The translations under genes were made by a program, and so were the position numbers. This document shows positions 7,561 through 15,600 of a stretch of DNA of 41,220 nucleotides, one piece after another. The DNA lies in NCBI GenBank assembly GCA_947589565.1, contig CANQBW010000008.1, positions 1-41,220 on the forward strand. The letters run 5' to 3'. How positions within the stretch are numbered: the first letter of the stretch is position 1; each line of letters opens with the position of its first letter. The notes under the pieces were generated by a model, which ran no database searches, was not told the DNA's origin, and worked only from the letters and a program-made list of their open reading frames with translations. Origin of the DNA: an uncultured Clostridia bacterium. Its GTDB lineage: Bacteria > Bacillota > Clostridia > Christensenellales > Borkfalkiaceae.

Positions 7561-7592
7561 ACAAGTGCACAAATGCGGATATGTATCGAAAA

Positions 7593-7627
7593 ACACCGAA
7601 GAGAATCGCTCTTCGGTGTAATTTTTT
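7593..7627 (+). terminator. Intrinsic terminator after murF
   Basis: An 11-bp perfect stem (ACACCGAAGAG, 7593-7603, with CTCTTCGGTGT, 7609-7619) and a 5-nt loop are followed by AATTTTTT. It closes the tsaE-murF operon. I see no convincing separate promoter for ddl in the 50 nt that follow, so partial read-through is possible. Confidence 0.92.
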
Positions 7628-7675
7628 GCACCCCATCCCTCACTTTTGAGGAATTTCAAGACAAGGAGTAAAAAT

Positions 7676-8884
7676 ATGAAACGTATCGCAGTTTTCTTCG
7701 GCGGCAACTCCAACGAGAGAGAAATTTCCGTCATCACGGGCGTCTACGCGGTCAATCTTCTGCGCGGCGCGGGCTATGAAGTTTTGCCCGTCTTTCTGAC
7801 CGAGCAAAACGAACTCACCCTTCATTCGTCCCTCAAAAAGATAGAAGACGTCATAAAAGCGGGCGAGACGATCGTCCCCGTCCGCGGCGGGTTTGCCCTT
7901 GAGCGAAAGCCGAAAAAGAAAATACCCGTCGACTGCGCCCTCAACTGCTGCCACGGCGGCTTGGGAGAGGGCGGCGCCCTCGCCGCGCTCTGTGCGCTCT
8001 ATCAGATTCCCTTCGCCTCGCCCGGGCTCTGCGAGTCCGCGATCTTCCTCGACAAGACCCTTGCAAAATACGTCCTTCGCGGCATGGGGATCAAAGTCGC
8101 TCCTTCCGTCGCCCTCGAGGAGGAAGATTCCCCCGAAGAAATCGCCGAAAAGATCAAAGAGATCGGCTATCCGCTCATCGTCAAGCCCGCGGCCCTCGGC
8201 TCGAGCATTGGGATCACCGTCGTGAGGGACGAAAATGACCTTCCCGCCGCGCTCGAGACCGCGTTTTCTCTCTGCGAGAGGGTCCTCGCGGAGAAATATT
8301 TCCCGAACAAGCGCGATCTGAACTGCGCGGCATACAGAGCATACGGAAGGGGAGGGGAGATCGTGCTCTCGCCCGTCGAGGAAGTCTTTTCAAGCGAGCC
8401 GCTGCTCTCCTTCAAAGAAAAATACGAATCGACGGAGCGAAAGAGCAAAATTCCCGCCGAAATTCCGAAGGAGACGGAGGAGAAGATCAAAGAGACGCTA
8501 AGGAGGCTCTACGCAGCATTCGGAATGCGCGGGATCGTCCGCGCGGACTTCCTTCTCTGCGGAAAAGAGGGCGGAAAAGAGGGCGACGAGGACGGAAAAG
8601 AGAACGACGAGGACGGAAAAGAGAACGACGAGGACAGAAAAGAGAACGACGAGGACAGAAAAGAGAACGACGAGAGCGGAGAAGAGATATATTTCAACGA
8701 GCTGAACACCGTCCCGGGCAGCCTCGCTACATATTTATACGGAGAAGGACTTTTGTCGGCGAAGAATCTGCTCACGGAACTCGTCGAGGACGCGATCGAG
8801 GCGTCCGCCCGCCCCGAAAAGAAGCTGGTAACGAGCGGCATTCTCTCCCGCACTCCGTCGGGCATCAAGTCCGCTCGCAAATAA
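7676..8884 (+). CDS. ddl: D-alanine-D-alanine ligase with a tandem-repeat insertion
   Basis: This 402-aa ATP-grasp ligase makes D-Ala-D-Ala for peptidoglycan. Visible motifs are FFGGNSNEREIS near the N-terminus, NCCHGGLGEGG, IVKPAALGSSIGI, the omega-loop region SFKEKYES, and the metal-binding FNELNTVPGS near residues 341-350. Between the strand RADFLLCG (about 287-294) and EIYFNEL lies a charged insert of about 40 residues containing four tandem 7-residue D(G/R)KENDE units, where normal Ddl has only a short turn. This makes the protein longer than the usual 340-370 aa. ATG 7676 follows AAGGAG at 7663-7668. It may be co-transcribed with murF by read-through. Confidence 0.93.
   Translation: MKRIAVFFGGNSNEREISVITGVYAVNLLRGAGYEVLPVFLTEQNELTLHSSLKKIEDVIKAGETIVPVRGGFALERKPKKKIPVDCALNCCHGGLGEGGALAALCALYQIPFASPGLCESAIFLDKTLAKYVLRGMGIKVAPSVALEEEDSPEEIAEKIKEIGYPLIVKPAALGSSIGITVVRDENDLPAALETAFSLCERVLAEKYFPNKRDLNCAAYRAYGRGGEIVLSPVEEVFSSEPLLSFKEKYESTERKSKIPAEIPKETEEKIKETLRRLYAAFGMRGIVRADFLLCGKEGGKEGDEDGKENDEDGKENDEDRKENDEDRKENDESGEEIYFNELNTVPGSLATYLYGEGLLSAKNLLTELVEDAIEASARPEKKLVTSGILSRTPSGIKSARK
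8591..8674 (+). repeat. 21-bp tandem repeat x4 inside ddl
   Basis: Four consecutive 21-bp units start at 8591, 8612, 8633 and 8654. Units 1 and 2 are identical (GACGGAAAAGAGAACGACGA then G). Units 3 and 4 are identical to each other and differ from units 1-2 by one base (GACAGA). Degenerate GGAAAAGAGGGC units precede them from about 8558. The unit length keeps the reading frame. The near-identity suggests recent slippage and copy-number variability. Confidence 0.95.
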
Positions 8885-9477
8885 CGAGGTCTGCCTCCGC
8901 AGCCCTCGCCCCGCCCGCCCACCCCCGAAAACCCGCCGTCATTCCGAGCTCCTTTCCTGTCATGTTGAGCGTAGCGAAGCGAAGTCGAAACATCTCGACC
9001 TTAAACGGAAAGGGGTGAGTAATGGATCCCCCCGGTCGATAGAATGTTGTATTAAGCTCTCTCGCGCGCGACATATTATATATAATAACCCCGCTGTCAT
9101 ATTGCGCCGCCGCTATCGCGGCGGCGCAGTCGCGGGCGGCATCGCCGCCCGCGCCCCTTACTGTCACCCTGAGCGCAGTCTGTTTTAAACGTGTCATTCC
9201 GAGCGTAGTCGAGGGATCCCCTAAGTGAGCAGACAGCCGCCCTTTGTTCTTTAATAACTGCGCGGCGCACGAGCCCCTTTCCTGTCATTCTGAGCTGGCA
9301 CCCCGCGGCAATAGCCGCGGGGCGCCTGCTCAGAATGACAAAATAAGGAACGCACCACTCAGAATGACAGGAAAGAAGAGCATGTGCAAAGCGCTGTCAT
9401 CCTGAGCGGAGCGGCGTAGCCGCGCAGTCGAAAGTGAGCGTAGCGAACGTGGATCCCCCTAAATGAGCAGAGACCCG
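8885..9477. repeat. Intergenic repeat island, part 1
   Basis: I see no gene. Copies of the GTCATTCYGAGCGYAGTCGA family lie at about 8938-8998, 9164-9225 and 9393-9472. A complete palindromic unit spans 9283-9340: TGTCATTCTGAG pairs with CTCAGAATGACA around CCCCGCGGC-AATA-GCCGCGGGG. Two adjacent GC hairpins are at 9104-9127 (10-bp stem) and 9132-9152 (9-bp stem). GGTCGATAGAATGTTGTATT at 9037-9056 recurs at 14801-14820. Confidence 0.8.
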
Positions 9478-9655
9478 CCCTTTGTTCCAATTTCTCGGTG
9501 CGAGCAGGGTTTCCCTGCGCTGCACGACTCAATTTGCCGGCTTGCGGCTTATTGTTAAACAAGGCGACCGTGAGGACGGGGCAAGTGAAGGTTCGGAAGC
9601 CCCTTTCCTCGAACGCAAAGATTTCCGAAGGAAAGATTTCGTTCGAAACATCCCC
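9478..9655. repeat. Long repeat copy 1 (second copy at 17878-18052)
   Basis: The segment shares long near-identical blocks with 17878-18052: GGTGCGAGCAGGGTTTCCCT, GCTGCACGACTCAATTTGCC, GGCTTGCGGCTT, and a terminal hairpin block TTTCCTCGAACG...TTTCCGAAGGAAAGATTTCG. The block between 9545 and 9595 is diverged. No ORF is conserved between the two copies. Confidence 0.85.
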
Positions 9656-9960
9656 CCGGTCGATAGAATGCTTATAAACCGAACAAAAGGCGTTGCGGGG
9701 TCCGGGACACACTCGCAAGTGTCCCGGAATTTTTTTTGGTTACTTTTTTTGTATTCGTAAAAAAAGTAACAACGTTCGTCTTTCGGAAAAGACAATCCCA
9801 AAGCGATTCCGCTGAAAGGGCGAGATGTTTCGACTCCGCTTTGCTCCGCTCAACATGACATGAGGGGAACCGCCGCGCCCGTTTATCGCAAAAGACGATC
9901 CCCAAGCGACCCCGCTTTTAGCAGAGAAGAGGGCTTTTCATAAAATTTTTCGCCCTGAAA
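9656..9960. repeat. Intergenic repeat island, part 2, with intact hairpin repeat
   Basis: It includes GCGGGGTCCGGGACACACTC (9692-9711) matching 3034-3056, and an intact stem-loop GGTTACTTTTTTTGTATTCG then TAAAAAAAGTAAC (9737-9769). The copy of this module at 3.2-3.5 kb is interrupted by the 277-bp element. Next come GTCTTTCGGAAAAGAC (9779-9794), AATCCCAAAGCGATTCCGCT, and a TTTCGACTCC...GCTCAACATGACA repeat (9828-9862). No gene is apparent. Confidence 0.75.
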
Positions 9961-9990
9961 AATTTTACAAAAAAAACCCCGTTAAAACTC

Positions 9991-10019
9991 TTGACATCGC
10001 ACCATGGATTTGTTATAAT
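9991..10019 (+). promoter_or_regulatory. Consensus sigma-A promoter upstream of a candidate small RNA
   Basis: A perfect TTGACA at 9991-9996 and a perfect TATAAT at 10014-10019 are separated by 17 bp. Transcription would start near 10026. No start codon with an RBS follows closely; instead a terminator-like hairpin lies about 85-125 nt downstream. Confidence 0.85.
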
Positions 10020-10025
10020 ACACAA

Positions 10026-10150
10026 GAAGTAACCTAACTTACGGTCGGGTTTCTGCGCTAAAATATCACGAAAATAGGGCCGAAGAGCGATTCTTAAAAG
10101 CGAACCTACGCCGAAAGAAAGGCGGTGTTTCGCCTGGATTCGGGTTTTTT
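10026..10150 (+). ncRNA. Candidate small RNA or structured attenuator
   Basis: This segment lies between a consensus promoter and a terminator-like structure: CCGAA 10111-10115 with TTCGG 10139-10143, enclosing AGGCG/CGCCT at 10120-10124 and 10131-10135, then GTTTTTT at 10144-10150. A second promoter follows at 10195, so this would be an independent transcript of about 120 nt or a terminated leader. Fragments such as GGTCGGG and TTTCGCCTGG are loosely reminiscent of known riboswitch motifs, but I cannot match any family. There is no convincing small ORF. Confidence 0.45.
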
Positions 10151-10194
10151 GGTAATTATTTTCAAAATTCGTTGCTTTTTCTTGTTGAAAACGC

Positions 10195-10224
10195 TTGACG
10201 GACCCGAAAATTCGGTGATATAAT
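10195..10224 (+). promoter_or_regulatory. Sigma-A promoter for the Cys-rich lipoprotein gene
   Basis: TTGACG at 10195-10200 and TATAAT at 10219-10224 are 18 bp apart. The spacer contains the inverted repeat CCGAA-AA-TTCGG and a second small one, CGAA-A-TTCG, lies at 10230-10240, so the -10 is flanked by related palindromes. These may be operator half-sites; this is inferred. Confidence 0.75.
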
Positions 10225-10294
10225 AAACGCGAAATTCGATAACGCGAGTTATGGAGTTTAAATTAAGCAAAAAATAAGGAAAGGAGATTCATCA

Positions 10295-13200
10295 ATGGAA
10301 AAACAATCAACCGGTAGAGTAATGATGAAGCTTGTAGTCTCTGTCCTTGCCTTGTTTTTGCTGATGGCTTGTGGAGTGTTAATGGGCGCTTGTAAGGGCG
10401 AGCACGAACACAATTATAAAAAGTCCACCAGTGAGAACATGGCGGCAACTTGCGGAGCTACGGGCTACGACATCTACGAGTGTGATGGCTGTGGCGATCG
10501 TTATGCCGTTCCTACATACGCGACGGGCAAACATAACTTCGCAAACGGTTATTGCACCGTCTGCGGTTTACCCGACGGATACGACGACGCACAGCTCGAA
10601 CAGCTTTTAAACGACATTAACTCCAAGGTCGAGGCGGTTCGAACGAGCATTAACGACCTTCACCAACACGACTATTCGAAGGAGACCGTCACGGTCAACG
10701 CTACTTGCTATGCAAGCGGCTTTATCGCGACGAAGTGCGAATGCGGCAGCTCTGCGATCACCAAGTCGCTCGACAAGCTCGATCATGAGTGGGACGCTGA
10801 GACGATCACGGTTCCTGCAAGCTGCACGTCTGTCGGAGAAGTTTACAGAAAGTGCAAAAACTGCGAGACGGTCGTCCTTTACGAGACGATTCCCGTGGCA
10901 GGTCACAAGTTCGGCACGGAAATGGAGACGATCGTTGCCGCAACTTGCACCGAGCCCGGCTACAGAGGATATAAGTGCTCGGTCTGCGGCGAGATGGGCT
11001 ATTCCGAACAGATCCCCGCAACCGATCATAACATGGTCTGGTCGACCAAGGCAAACACCGACGGCTATGCCGCAAACTGTATGCACGGCGACTACACCTG
11101 GTACCATTGCACCAACGAGAACTGCCCCGAGAACTGGGGCGTCCCCATGGAAGTCAGCGAAAAGGGCGACCATGACTTCGGCTTCGGCGAAAAATACGAG
11201 GGCGACGGCAAGACCACCGGAAACTTCCTGGTGAAAGAAGAGACCTGCACCACTGCGCGCATCATCAAACTGAGATGCAGAGCCTGCGGCCTGCTCTCCA
11301 ACGAGGAAGTGACTGATACTGATCATAAAGCACTCGGCCATGCTTGGGAGAGAAGGGACAAGGACGACAAGTTGATCCTCGACCTCGACAAGGTGGAATC
11401 CACCAACGAACATGTAACGAACTATGTGGCTCCTACCTGCAATAAGACCGGCGGATTTACCTATAAGTGCGATTATTGCGAACAGACCATTCAATATACC
11501 CTTGCTGTCGATCCGACCGCGCACCATGTTGTCGAAGAGAACGGCGCTGCGAAGAAGATCGACACCATTTCCCAGCTCACCGGTAGCCTTCAAAGTATGG
11601 GCGAGGATAAGGATGGCAAGGATAATAGCTATCACTGGAACACCGTTGCCTACACCCACTACCTCTGCGAATACTGCAGAGAGTGGTTGGTCAAGACCGA
11701 GGACATTCCCGAGGGCGGAGAGCAGTATCTGAATGATCTCACTCAGTATTCCACGGCTCCGACCCCCACTCCTACCCCCACTCCCACTCCCACGCCCGAT
11801 CCTTCCGAAGGTGAAGGCAGCGGCTCCGAGGCAGAGACCCCCAAGAAGGGCGAGTACACCATCATCAAGAGAGTCTTCTTCAGCTATGAAAAGAAGGATC
11901 TTGATACGCAGATGAAGGTTTGGGTCGACAAGGGGATCCTCGGATTCTCCTGGCACAGCTGGAAGGATGACGATACAGCGAAGTTGGCAGAAGAGGGTAA
12001 GGGCGCGGTCGAGAACGACTACAAAGAGACCGTTCAGATCGGCGACGCAAACTGCGAGACAGATGGCTTGCATTGGTACAAGTGCATCGACCCGAACTGC
12101 AACATCAAGGAGACTTCCGTCATCACCCCTGCAGTCGGTCACAATTACGACATTCCCGATACCCTTGCTCAGTGGGAGGAGCTCCTTTCCACCACAATGG
12201 AGAACGAAGGTAGTGGCCACAAGGCAGATGAAGACTACTACACAAAGGAACAGTTGAAACAAGCCGAAGAAGAGAAGGAAGAAGGCGGGGAAAGTAAGTT
12301 GAAAGATGGAAAGACCTTCTCCGAGGCAATGAACGCGAGAACCGGCATCCTCTACGGCGCAGACTGCACCGAGTACGCAATCGTCTTTGTCGGCTGCACC
12401 AACTGCTTCCTCAAGGGTGAACTTGTCACCGGCGAAGATGCGAAGGGCGACGAAGTGACCCACTGCATGGGCGACGAGGAGGAGAGAAGAGTTGCGATCA
12501 CTGTCCGCATTGAAAAGGACGACAACGGCAACGAGACCAAGGAACTCACGGTCATCGATCTCCCCGAGGAATTGGTGACTTCATCGAAGCCCCAAACCAA
12601 TCAAGCGACGGGTAAAAATGTCTATACTGCAGGAAAGATCCTTTCCGATGAAAAGATTGCCGAGAAAATTTCGGACCTTGACGCTTGGGTAGAAGAGTAC
12701 AACAAAACGCCTAACCTCACCGAAGAGCAGAAGATCAAGGTAGAGGACATCTGCCATCCCATCTATGATGCAGATGTCAGCGCAGACACCGTCGAGCAGC
12801 TCTACAGCGCATTCCAGGGCAAGCTCGAAGAGGGCACCTTGACTCCTAAGGAGCCCGCTCCTCAACCTCCTACACCCGGCGAAGCTCCCAAGCTTGACGA
12901 GTTCAAGGATAAGAAGTATGTCTTCGATCCGCTCGGACACATCTGGGAGAAGGAGAATGACAAATTCGAGCCCGCGAAACCCGACGATACGCAGGATTGG
13001 GATGTCCAGAAGCCTACGCCTGAAGAGGACCTTGAAGAAGGCGAGACGGCTCCTAAGTTCAACTGCACGGAGCGCGGTTATACCGGCCGTTGGTGCAGCA
13101 GAGAGTGCTGCAATGGCAAGGAAGAGAGTTCGGGAAGCGAAGAGGTTGCACCTCACCAGTACGATCGTCACCAGAAGATCACCCTTGTGAGCGGAGATCT

Positions 13201-14587
13201 CGAATCGACGTCTGACCCGAATCACAGATACTACGATTATGCTTACGACGTCGGCCGTAAGGATAAGGAGGGCAAAGAGTACTGGCTTGTCGTCGAAGAG
13301 ACCGGCAAGACCACGGCACAAGATACCGCTAGCGACTTCGTGCCCGAAAAGATCAAGGGCGAGCTGACCTATAAGGAACGCAACGAACTCTTCGAGCTCC
13401 TTGTCGAGAGAGAGCACGAGATGGACTACAGAGTCCTCACCGAGAACGCAAAGTGCGGCGATGAGGCGACTGTGAACTGGTTCTGCGTGAACTGCGATAA
13501 GCATTTCGACGATGAGGTCGTTGAGATCGCGCACCTTGGCAACTACGGCCACTACTACACGATCGGCGCTTGCGGCACCGCATTCGGCGAAGACCACAGC
13601 GTCATCACCTATGACTACTGCCTCGACTGCGGCAGAAGAGTCGGCCTCGAAGTTGTCGAGAAGAAGGACACTGTGACCGGCAAAGTCAGCAAGGTTGAGA
13701 CCAAGAACGTCGTTTGGACGGAGGGGGACACCAACTCCATGACCGGGGAACCTGTCGACATCCTTCCTTGCGAACTGAGCACCATCAAGACCAATTACCG
13801 TCACTTCCCGTTCGATCGTGACTTCATCGACGGCCTCCTTACAGAGACGAAAGAGGTTACGATTACGGACGACAATAAGACGACAACGGAAACGAGGGCG
13901 AACCCCAACTACAAGCTCTACTCCGCGATCTGGAGTGCGATCGACAAGTGGTACGAGACGAACGATGACGAGCTGCTTCGTGCAAGCTGCCTGACCGGAC
14001 TTCTCATGACCAAGACCACGACCGACAAGACAAACGGCTGGACCGCTCGCTGCCACGACTGCTACACCGAGTTCCTCAGCCACAAGTGCAGCAGCACTGC
14101 TACGGAAGATGCAAAGGATTACTACTACGTTGTTGCTGATGGCGTCTTGAAGGAGTTCACGACCACTGACGATCTTGTCAAGTACTTCGTTGGAGAATAC
14201 ATGAGAGCCGGGTTCATCAGAGATAACGAAGAGAAGGGTGAGGAAAGTAAGAATACCGAAGAGCAGATTAACGCTTTCGTGCAGGGCGAGTTGAGAAATC
14301 AGTCGTCGGTGGAGAGAGTAATTGATTATTTCTGCACCGAGGCCGGTTTGAAGAATCTTTCCAGCCACAGTGAACTTCAGGATACTTCTGCTGATAAGAA
14401 GTATAAAGTCAAAGAGATGATCGAAGTTCTCCTTGCATCGCATGTCAGAGTAGACATCTACACGGCAAAGGTCGCAGTTTGCGACACCTGCAAGTCCTAC
14501 AACTGGACGAAGGGCGAGGACGGCAAGGCCTTCACGAAGATCGAAGTGACCACCGAGAAGGCTGCTGCAACCGGCGCCGGCGCGTAA
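10295..14587 (+). CDS. Giant Cys-rich repeat lipoprotein (surface protein)
   Basis: This 1430-aa predicted lipoprotein has two possible lipobox cysteines, C26 (LLMAC) and C33 (LMGAC), after a hydrophobic stretch. The rest is built from about 14 variants of a module of the form ATC...GY..Y.C..CG......I...GH, carrying paired CxxC motifs and a His at the end. Such modules are common in gut Firmicute surface proteins and may bind metal or form disulfides. A Thr-Pro tract (about residues 488-503) and acidic linkers (for example PKEPAPQPPTPGEAP) separate blocks. ATG 10295 follows AAAGGAG at 10280-10286. It is monocistronic, with its own promoter and terminator. I know no specific function; adhesion or metal capture are only possibilities. 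Confidence 0.8.
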   Translation: MEKQSTGRVMMKLVVSVLALFLLMACGVLMGACKGEHEHNYKKSTSENMAATCGATGYDIYECDGCGDRYAVPTYATGKHNFANGYCTVCGLPDGYDDAQLEQLLNDINSKVEAVRTSINDLHQHDYSKETVTVNATCYASGFIATKCECGSSAITKSLDKLDHEWDAETITVPASCTSVGEVYRKCKNCETVVLYETIPVAGHKFGTEMETIVAATCTEPGYRGYKCSVCGEMGYSEQIPATDHNMVWSTKANTDGYAANCMHGDYTWYHCTNENCPENWGVPMEVSEKGDHDFGFGEKYEGDGKTTGNFLVKEETCTTARIIKLRCRACGLLSNEEVTDTDHKALGHAWERRDKDDKLILDLDKVESTNEHVTNYVAPTCNKTGGFTYKCDYCEQTIQYTLAVDPTAHHVVEENGAAKKIDTISQLTGSLQSMGEDKDGKDNSYHWNTVAYTHYLCEYCREWLVKTEDIPEGGEQYLNDLTQYSTAPTPTPTPTPTPTPDPSEGEGSGSEAETPKKGEYTIIKRVFFSYEKKDLDTQMKVWVDKGILGFSWHSWKDDDTAKLAEEGKGAVENDYKETVQIGDANCETDGLHWYKCIDPNCNIKETSVITPAVGHNYDIPDTLAQWEELLSTTMENEGSGHKADEDYYTKEQLKQAEEEKEEGGESKLKDGKTFSEAMNARTGILYGADCTEYAIVFVGCTNCFLKGELVTGEDAKGDEVTHCMGDEEERRVAITVRIEKDDNGNETKELTVIDLPEELVTSSKPQTNQATGKNVYTAGKILSDEKIAEKISDLDAWVEEYNKTPNLTEEQKIKVEDICHPIYDADVSADTVEQLYSAFQGKLEEGTLTPKEPAPQPPTPGEAPKLDEFKDKKYVFDPLGHIWEKENDKFEPAKPDDTQDWDVQKPTPEEDLEEGETAPKFNCTERGYTGRWCSRECCNGKEESSGSEEVAPHQYDRHQKITLVSGDLESTSDPNHRYYDYAYDVGRKDKEGKEYWLVVEETGKTTAQDTASDFVPEKIKGELTYKERNELFELLVEREHEMDYRVLTENAKCGDEATVNWFCVNCDKHFDDEVVEIAHLGNYGHYYTIGACGTAFGEDHSVITYDYCLDCGRRVGLEVVEKKDTVTGKVSKVETKNVVWTEGDTNSMTGEPVDILPCELSTIKTNYRHFPFDRDFIDGLLTETKEVTITDDNKTTTETRANPNYKLYSAIWSAIDKWYETNDDELLRASCLTGLLMTKTTTDKTNGWTARCHDCYTEFLSHKCSSTATEDAKDYYYVVADGVLKEFTTTDDLVKYFVGEYMRAGFIRDNEEKGEESKNTEEQINAFVQGELRNQSSVERVIDYFCTEAGLKNLSSHSELQDTSADKKYKVKEMIEVLLASHVRVDIYTAKVAVCDTCKSYNWTKGEDGKAFTKIEVTTEKAAATGAGA

Positions 14588-14638
14588 CCCTTACACACCT
14601 TAATAACTATCCGATCTGGTTGATTGATAGTCCAATAG

Positions 14639-14693
14639 TACAAAGAGAGCCCTCGGCGTTTGCCTTGGGTTCTCTTTGTATAATATTTTTCTT
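14639..14693 (+). terminator. Intrinsic terminator after the Cys-rich lipoprotein gene
   Basis: A long stem (TACAAAGAGAGCCC with GGGTTCTCTTTGTA, one G-T pair) around a GC-rich loop is followed by TAATATTTTTCTTTTTT. Confidence 0.88.
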
Positions 14694-14960
14694 TTTTGTC
14701 ATTCCGAGCGTAGTCGAAGGGTCTCGTCCTTTTGTCATTCTGAGCGCAGTCGAAGGGTCTCGTCCTTTTGTCATTCCGAGCGTAGTCGAGGAATCCCCTC
14801 GGTCGATAGAATGTTGTATTACGAATTTTAGAACGTCCCGTCGCTTGCTTAGGGGATCCATTCGACTCCGCGGCTTACGCCGCTCCGCTCAGGATGACAG
14901 CGCTTTGTACATTCCTTCCTGTCATTCCGAGCGTAGTCGAGGAATCCCCTAAGCAAACCA
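14694..14960. repeat. Tandem and inverted copies of the GTCATTCYGAGCG repeat
   Basis: Three tandem copies (starting about 14698, 14734 and 14770) share TGTCATTC(C/T)GAGCG(T/C)AGTCGA, the first two ending AGGGTCTCGTCCTTT and the third GGAATCCCCT. A reverse-orientation copy lies at 14851-14901 with the central hairpin GCGGCTTACGCCGC, and another direct copy at 14921-14951. GGTCGATAGAATGTTGTATT is at 14801-14820. No gene is seen. Confidence 0.88.
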
Positions 14961-14964
14961 TTAA

Positions 14965-14994
14965 ATGCGCCGCGCACATTCGTGCGCGGCGCAT
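14965..14994. terminator. Bidirectional-type hairpin downstream of hicB
   Basis: A perfect 13-bp stem (ATGCGCCGCGCAC, 14965-14977, with GTGCGCGGCGCAT, 14982-14994) has an ATTC loop. T-rich sequence follows on the plus side and AAAT precedes, so it could end hicB transcription on the minus strand and incoming plus-strand reading. Confidence 0.65.
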
Positions 14995-15008
14995 TTTTAA
15001 AAAAACCT

Positions 15009-15401
15009 TTAATTATCCACGATTGCGCGGAGAGCGTCCTGTAAGACGGCGGAAAAATTCACGCCCTGTGCGGTTGCCTTCTTGTCGAGCCAGGCGGGAA
15101 TGGTGCAGTTCTTTCGGATACTGCGATTCTCGTCTTTTTCGCGGTATGCGGTAAAGTCGACCTCGACGAGAGAGACGATTTCATTCTCCGCAGCGTTCGG
15201 TTTGAGCGTGACTCCTTTGGGAATTTCCCTCTTTGCATCCTCTTCGGCGATTCCCCAAATCCCGATACAGTCCTTCGCCATGGTGATACAGTCCTCGATG
15301 TTCTTGCCCTGCGTATACAAATCCAAGTCGGGAACATGCACCGTGTAGTATTTTTCCCCCTTTTCCGGCGGCGTTATGACGATAGAATAAATACTTTTCA
15401 T
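15009..15401 (-). CDS. hicB: HicB-family antitoxin
   Basis: This 130-aa protein has an N-terminal HicB partial RNase H-like domain (SIVITPPEKGEKYYTVHVPDL then a TQGKNIEDCITMAKDCIG helix, about residues 6-50). The C-terminal DNA-binding segment is of ribbon-helix-helix type (CTIPAWLDKKATAQGVNFSAVLQDAL, about 99-124). HicB neutralises the HicA ribonuclease and represses the operon. It starts 13 bp after hicA, with GAGG ahead of the ATG, so the order is toxin first, as usual for hicAB. The pair sits alone between repeat clusters, typical of accessory cargo. Confidence 0.92.
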   Translation of the reverse strand: MKSIYSIVITPPEKGEKYYTVHVPDLDLYTQGKNIEDCITMAKDCIGIWGIAEEDAKREIPKGVTLKPNAAENEIVSLVEVDFTAYREKDENRSIRKNCTIPAWLDKKATAQGVNFSAVLQDALRAIVDN

Positions 15402-15414
15402 GTTTTACCTCGCT

Positions 15415-15588
15415 TTATTTCAGATTGTGCTTTTTGATGAGAGCTTTTGCAAGTTTTTCGTTGATTTCTCCATGTCTTGGAATTACTTCGTTTTTTTCAC
15501 CGTTCGTGTAGACGGTGTGATTTCCGCCCTCGCGCTCCATCCACCAACCGTTTCTTTCAAATAGCCTGATCAAGTCTCTTCGTTTCAT
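15415..15588 (-). CDS. hicA: HicA-family mRNA interferase toxin
   Basis: This 57-aa protein has the compact dsRNA-binding-like HicA fold pattern: KRRDLIRLFERNGWWMEREGG, then the catalytic His in GGNHTVYTN, and the C-terminal VIPRHGEINEKLAKALIKKHNL. HicA cleaves mRNA. The usual GxSHxxY is GGNHTVY here, keeping the His. I chose the ATG at 15588 because GAGG lies 6 nt upstream; an in-frame ATG at 15600 would add four residues but sits only 5 nt after the -10. Transcription is from a sigma-A-like promoter on the minus strand. Confidence 0.9.
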   Translation of the reverse strand: MKRRDLIRLFERNGWWMEREGGNHTVYTNGEKNEVIPRHGEINEKLAKALIKKHNLK

Positions 15589-15600
15589 TTGTGACCTCAT

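Noticed and set aside
8591-8674. CRISPR-like array inside ddl
   Set aside because: Units are contiguous without spacers, in frame and coding; this is a protein tandem repeat.
10026-10150. ZTP (pfl) riboswitch
   Set aside because: Short words (GGTCG, GCGA, CGCCTGG) are suggestive, but the order and the CCGCCTGGGC core do not match, and no purine or folate gene follows.
10607-14443. Two minus-strand open frames of about 620 aa opposite the Cys-rich lipoprotein
   Set aside because: Both are antisense shadows of a repetitive gene with biased codon use; the composition does not resemble a real protein.
14698-14800. CRISPR array in the triple tandem repeat
   Set aside because: Spacing is short and the intervening sequence is the same tail each time; copies also occur singly and inverted elsewhere. 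No cas genes are present.
15589-15600. Longer HicA start at 15600
   Set aside because: The ATG lies 5 nt after the -10 with no RBS, while the ATG at 15588 has GAGG at proper distance and starts at the usual HicA N-terminus.
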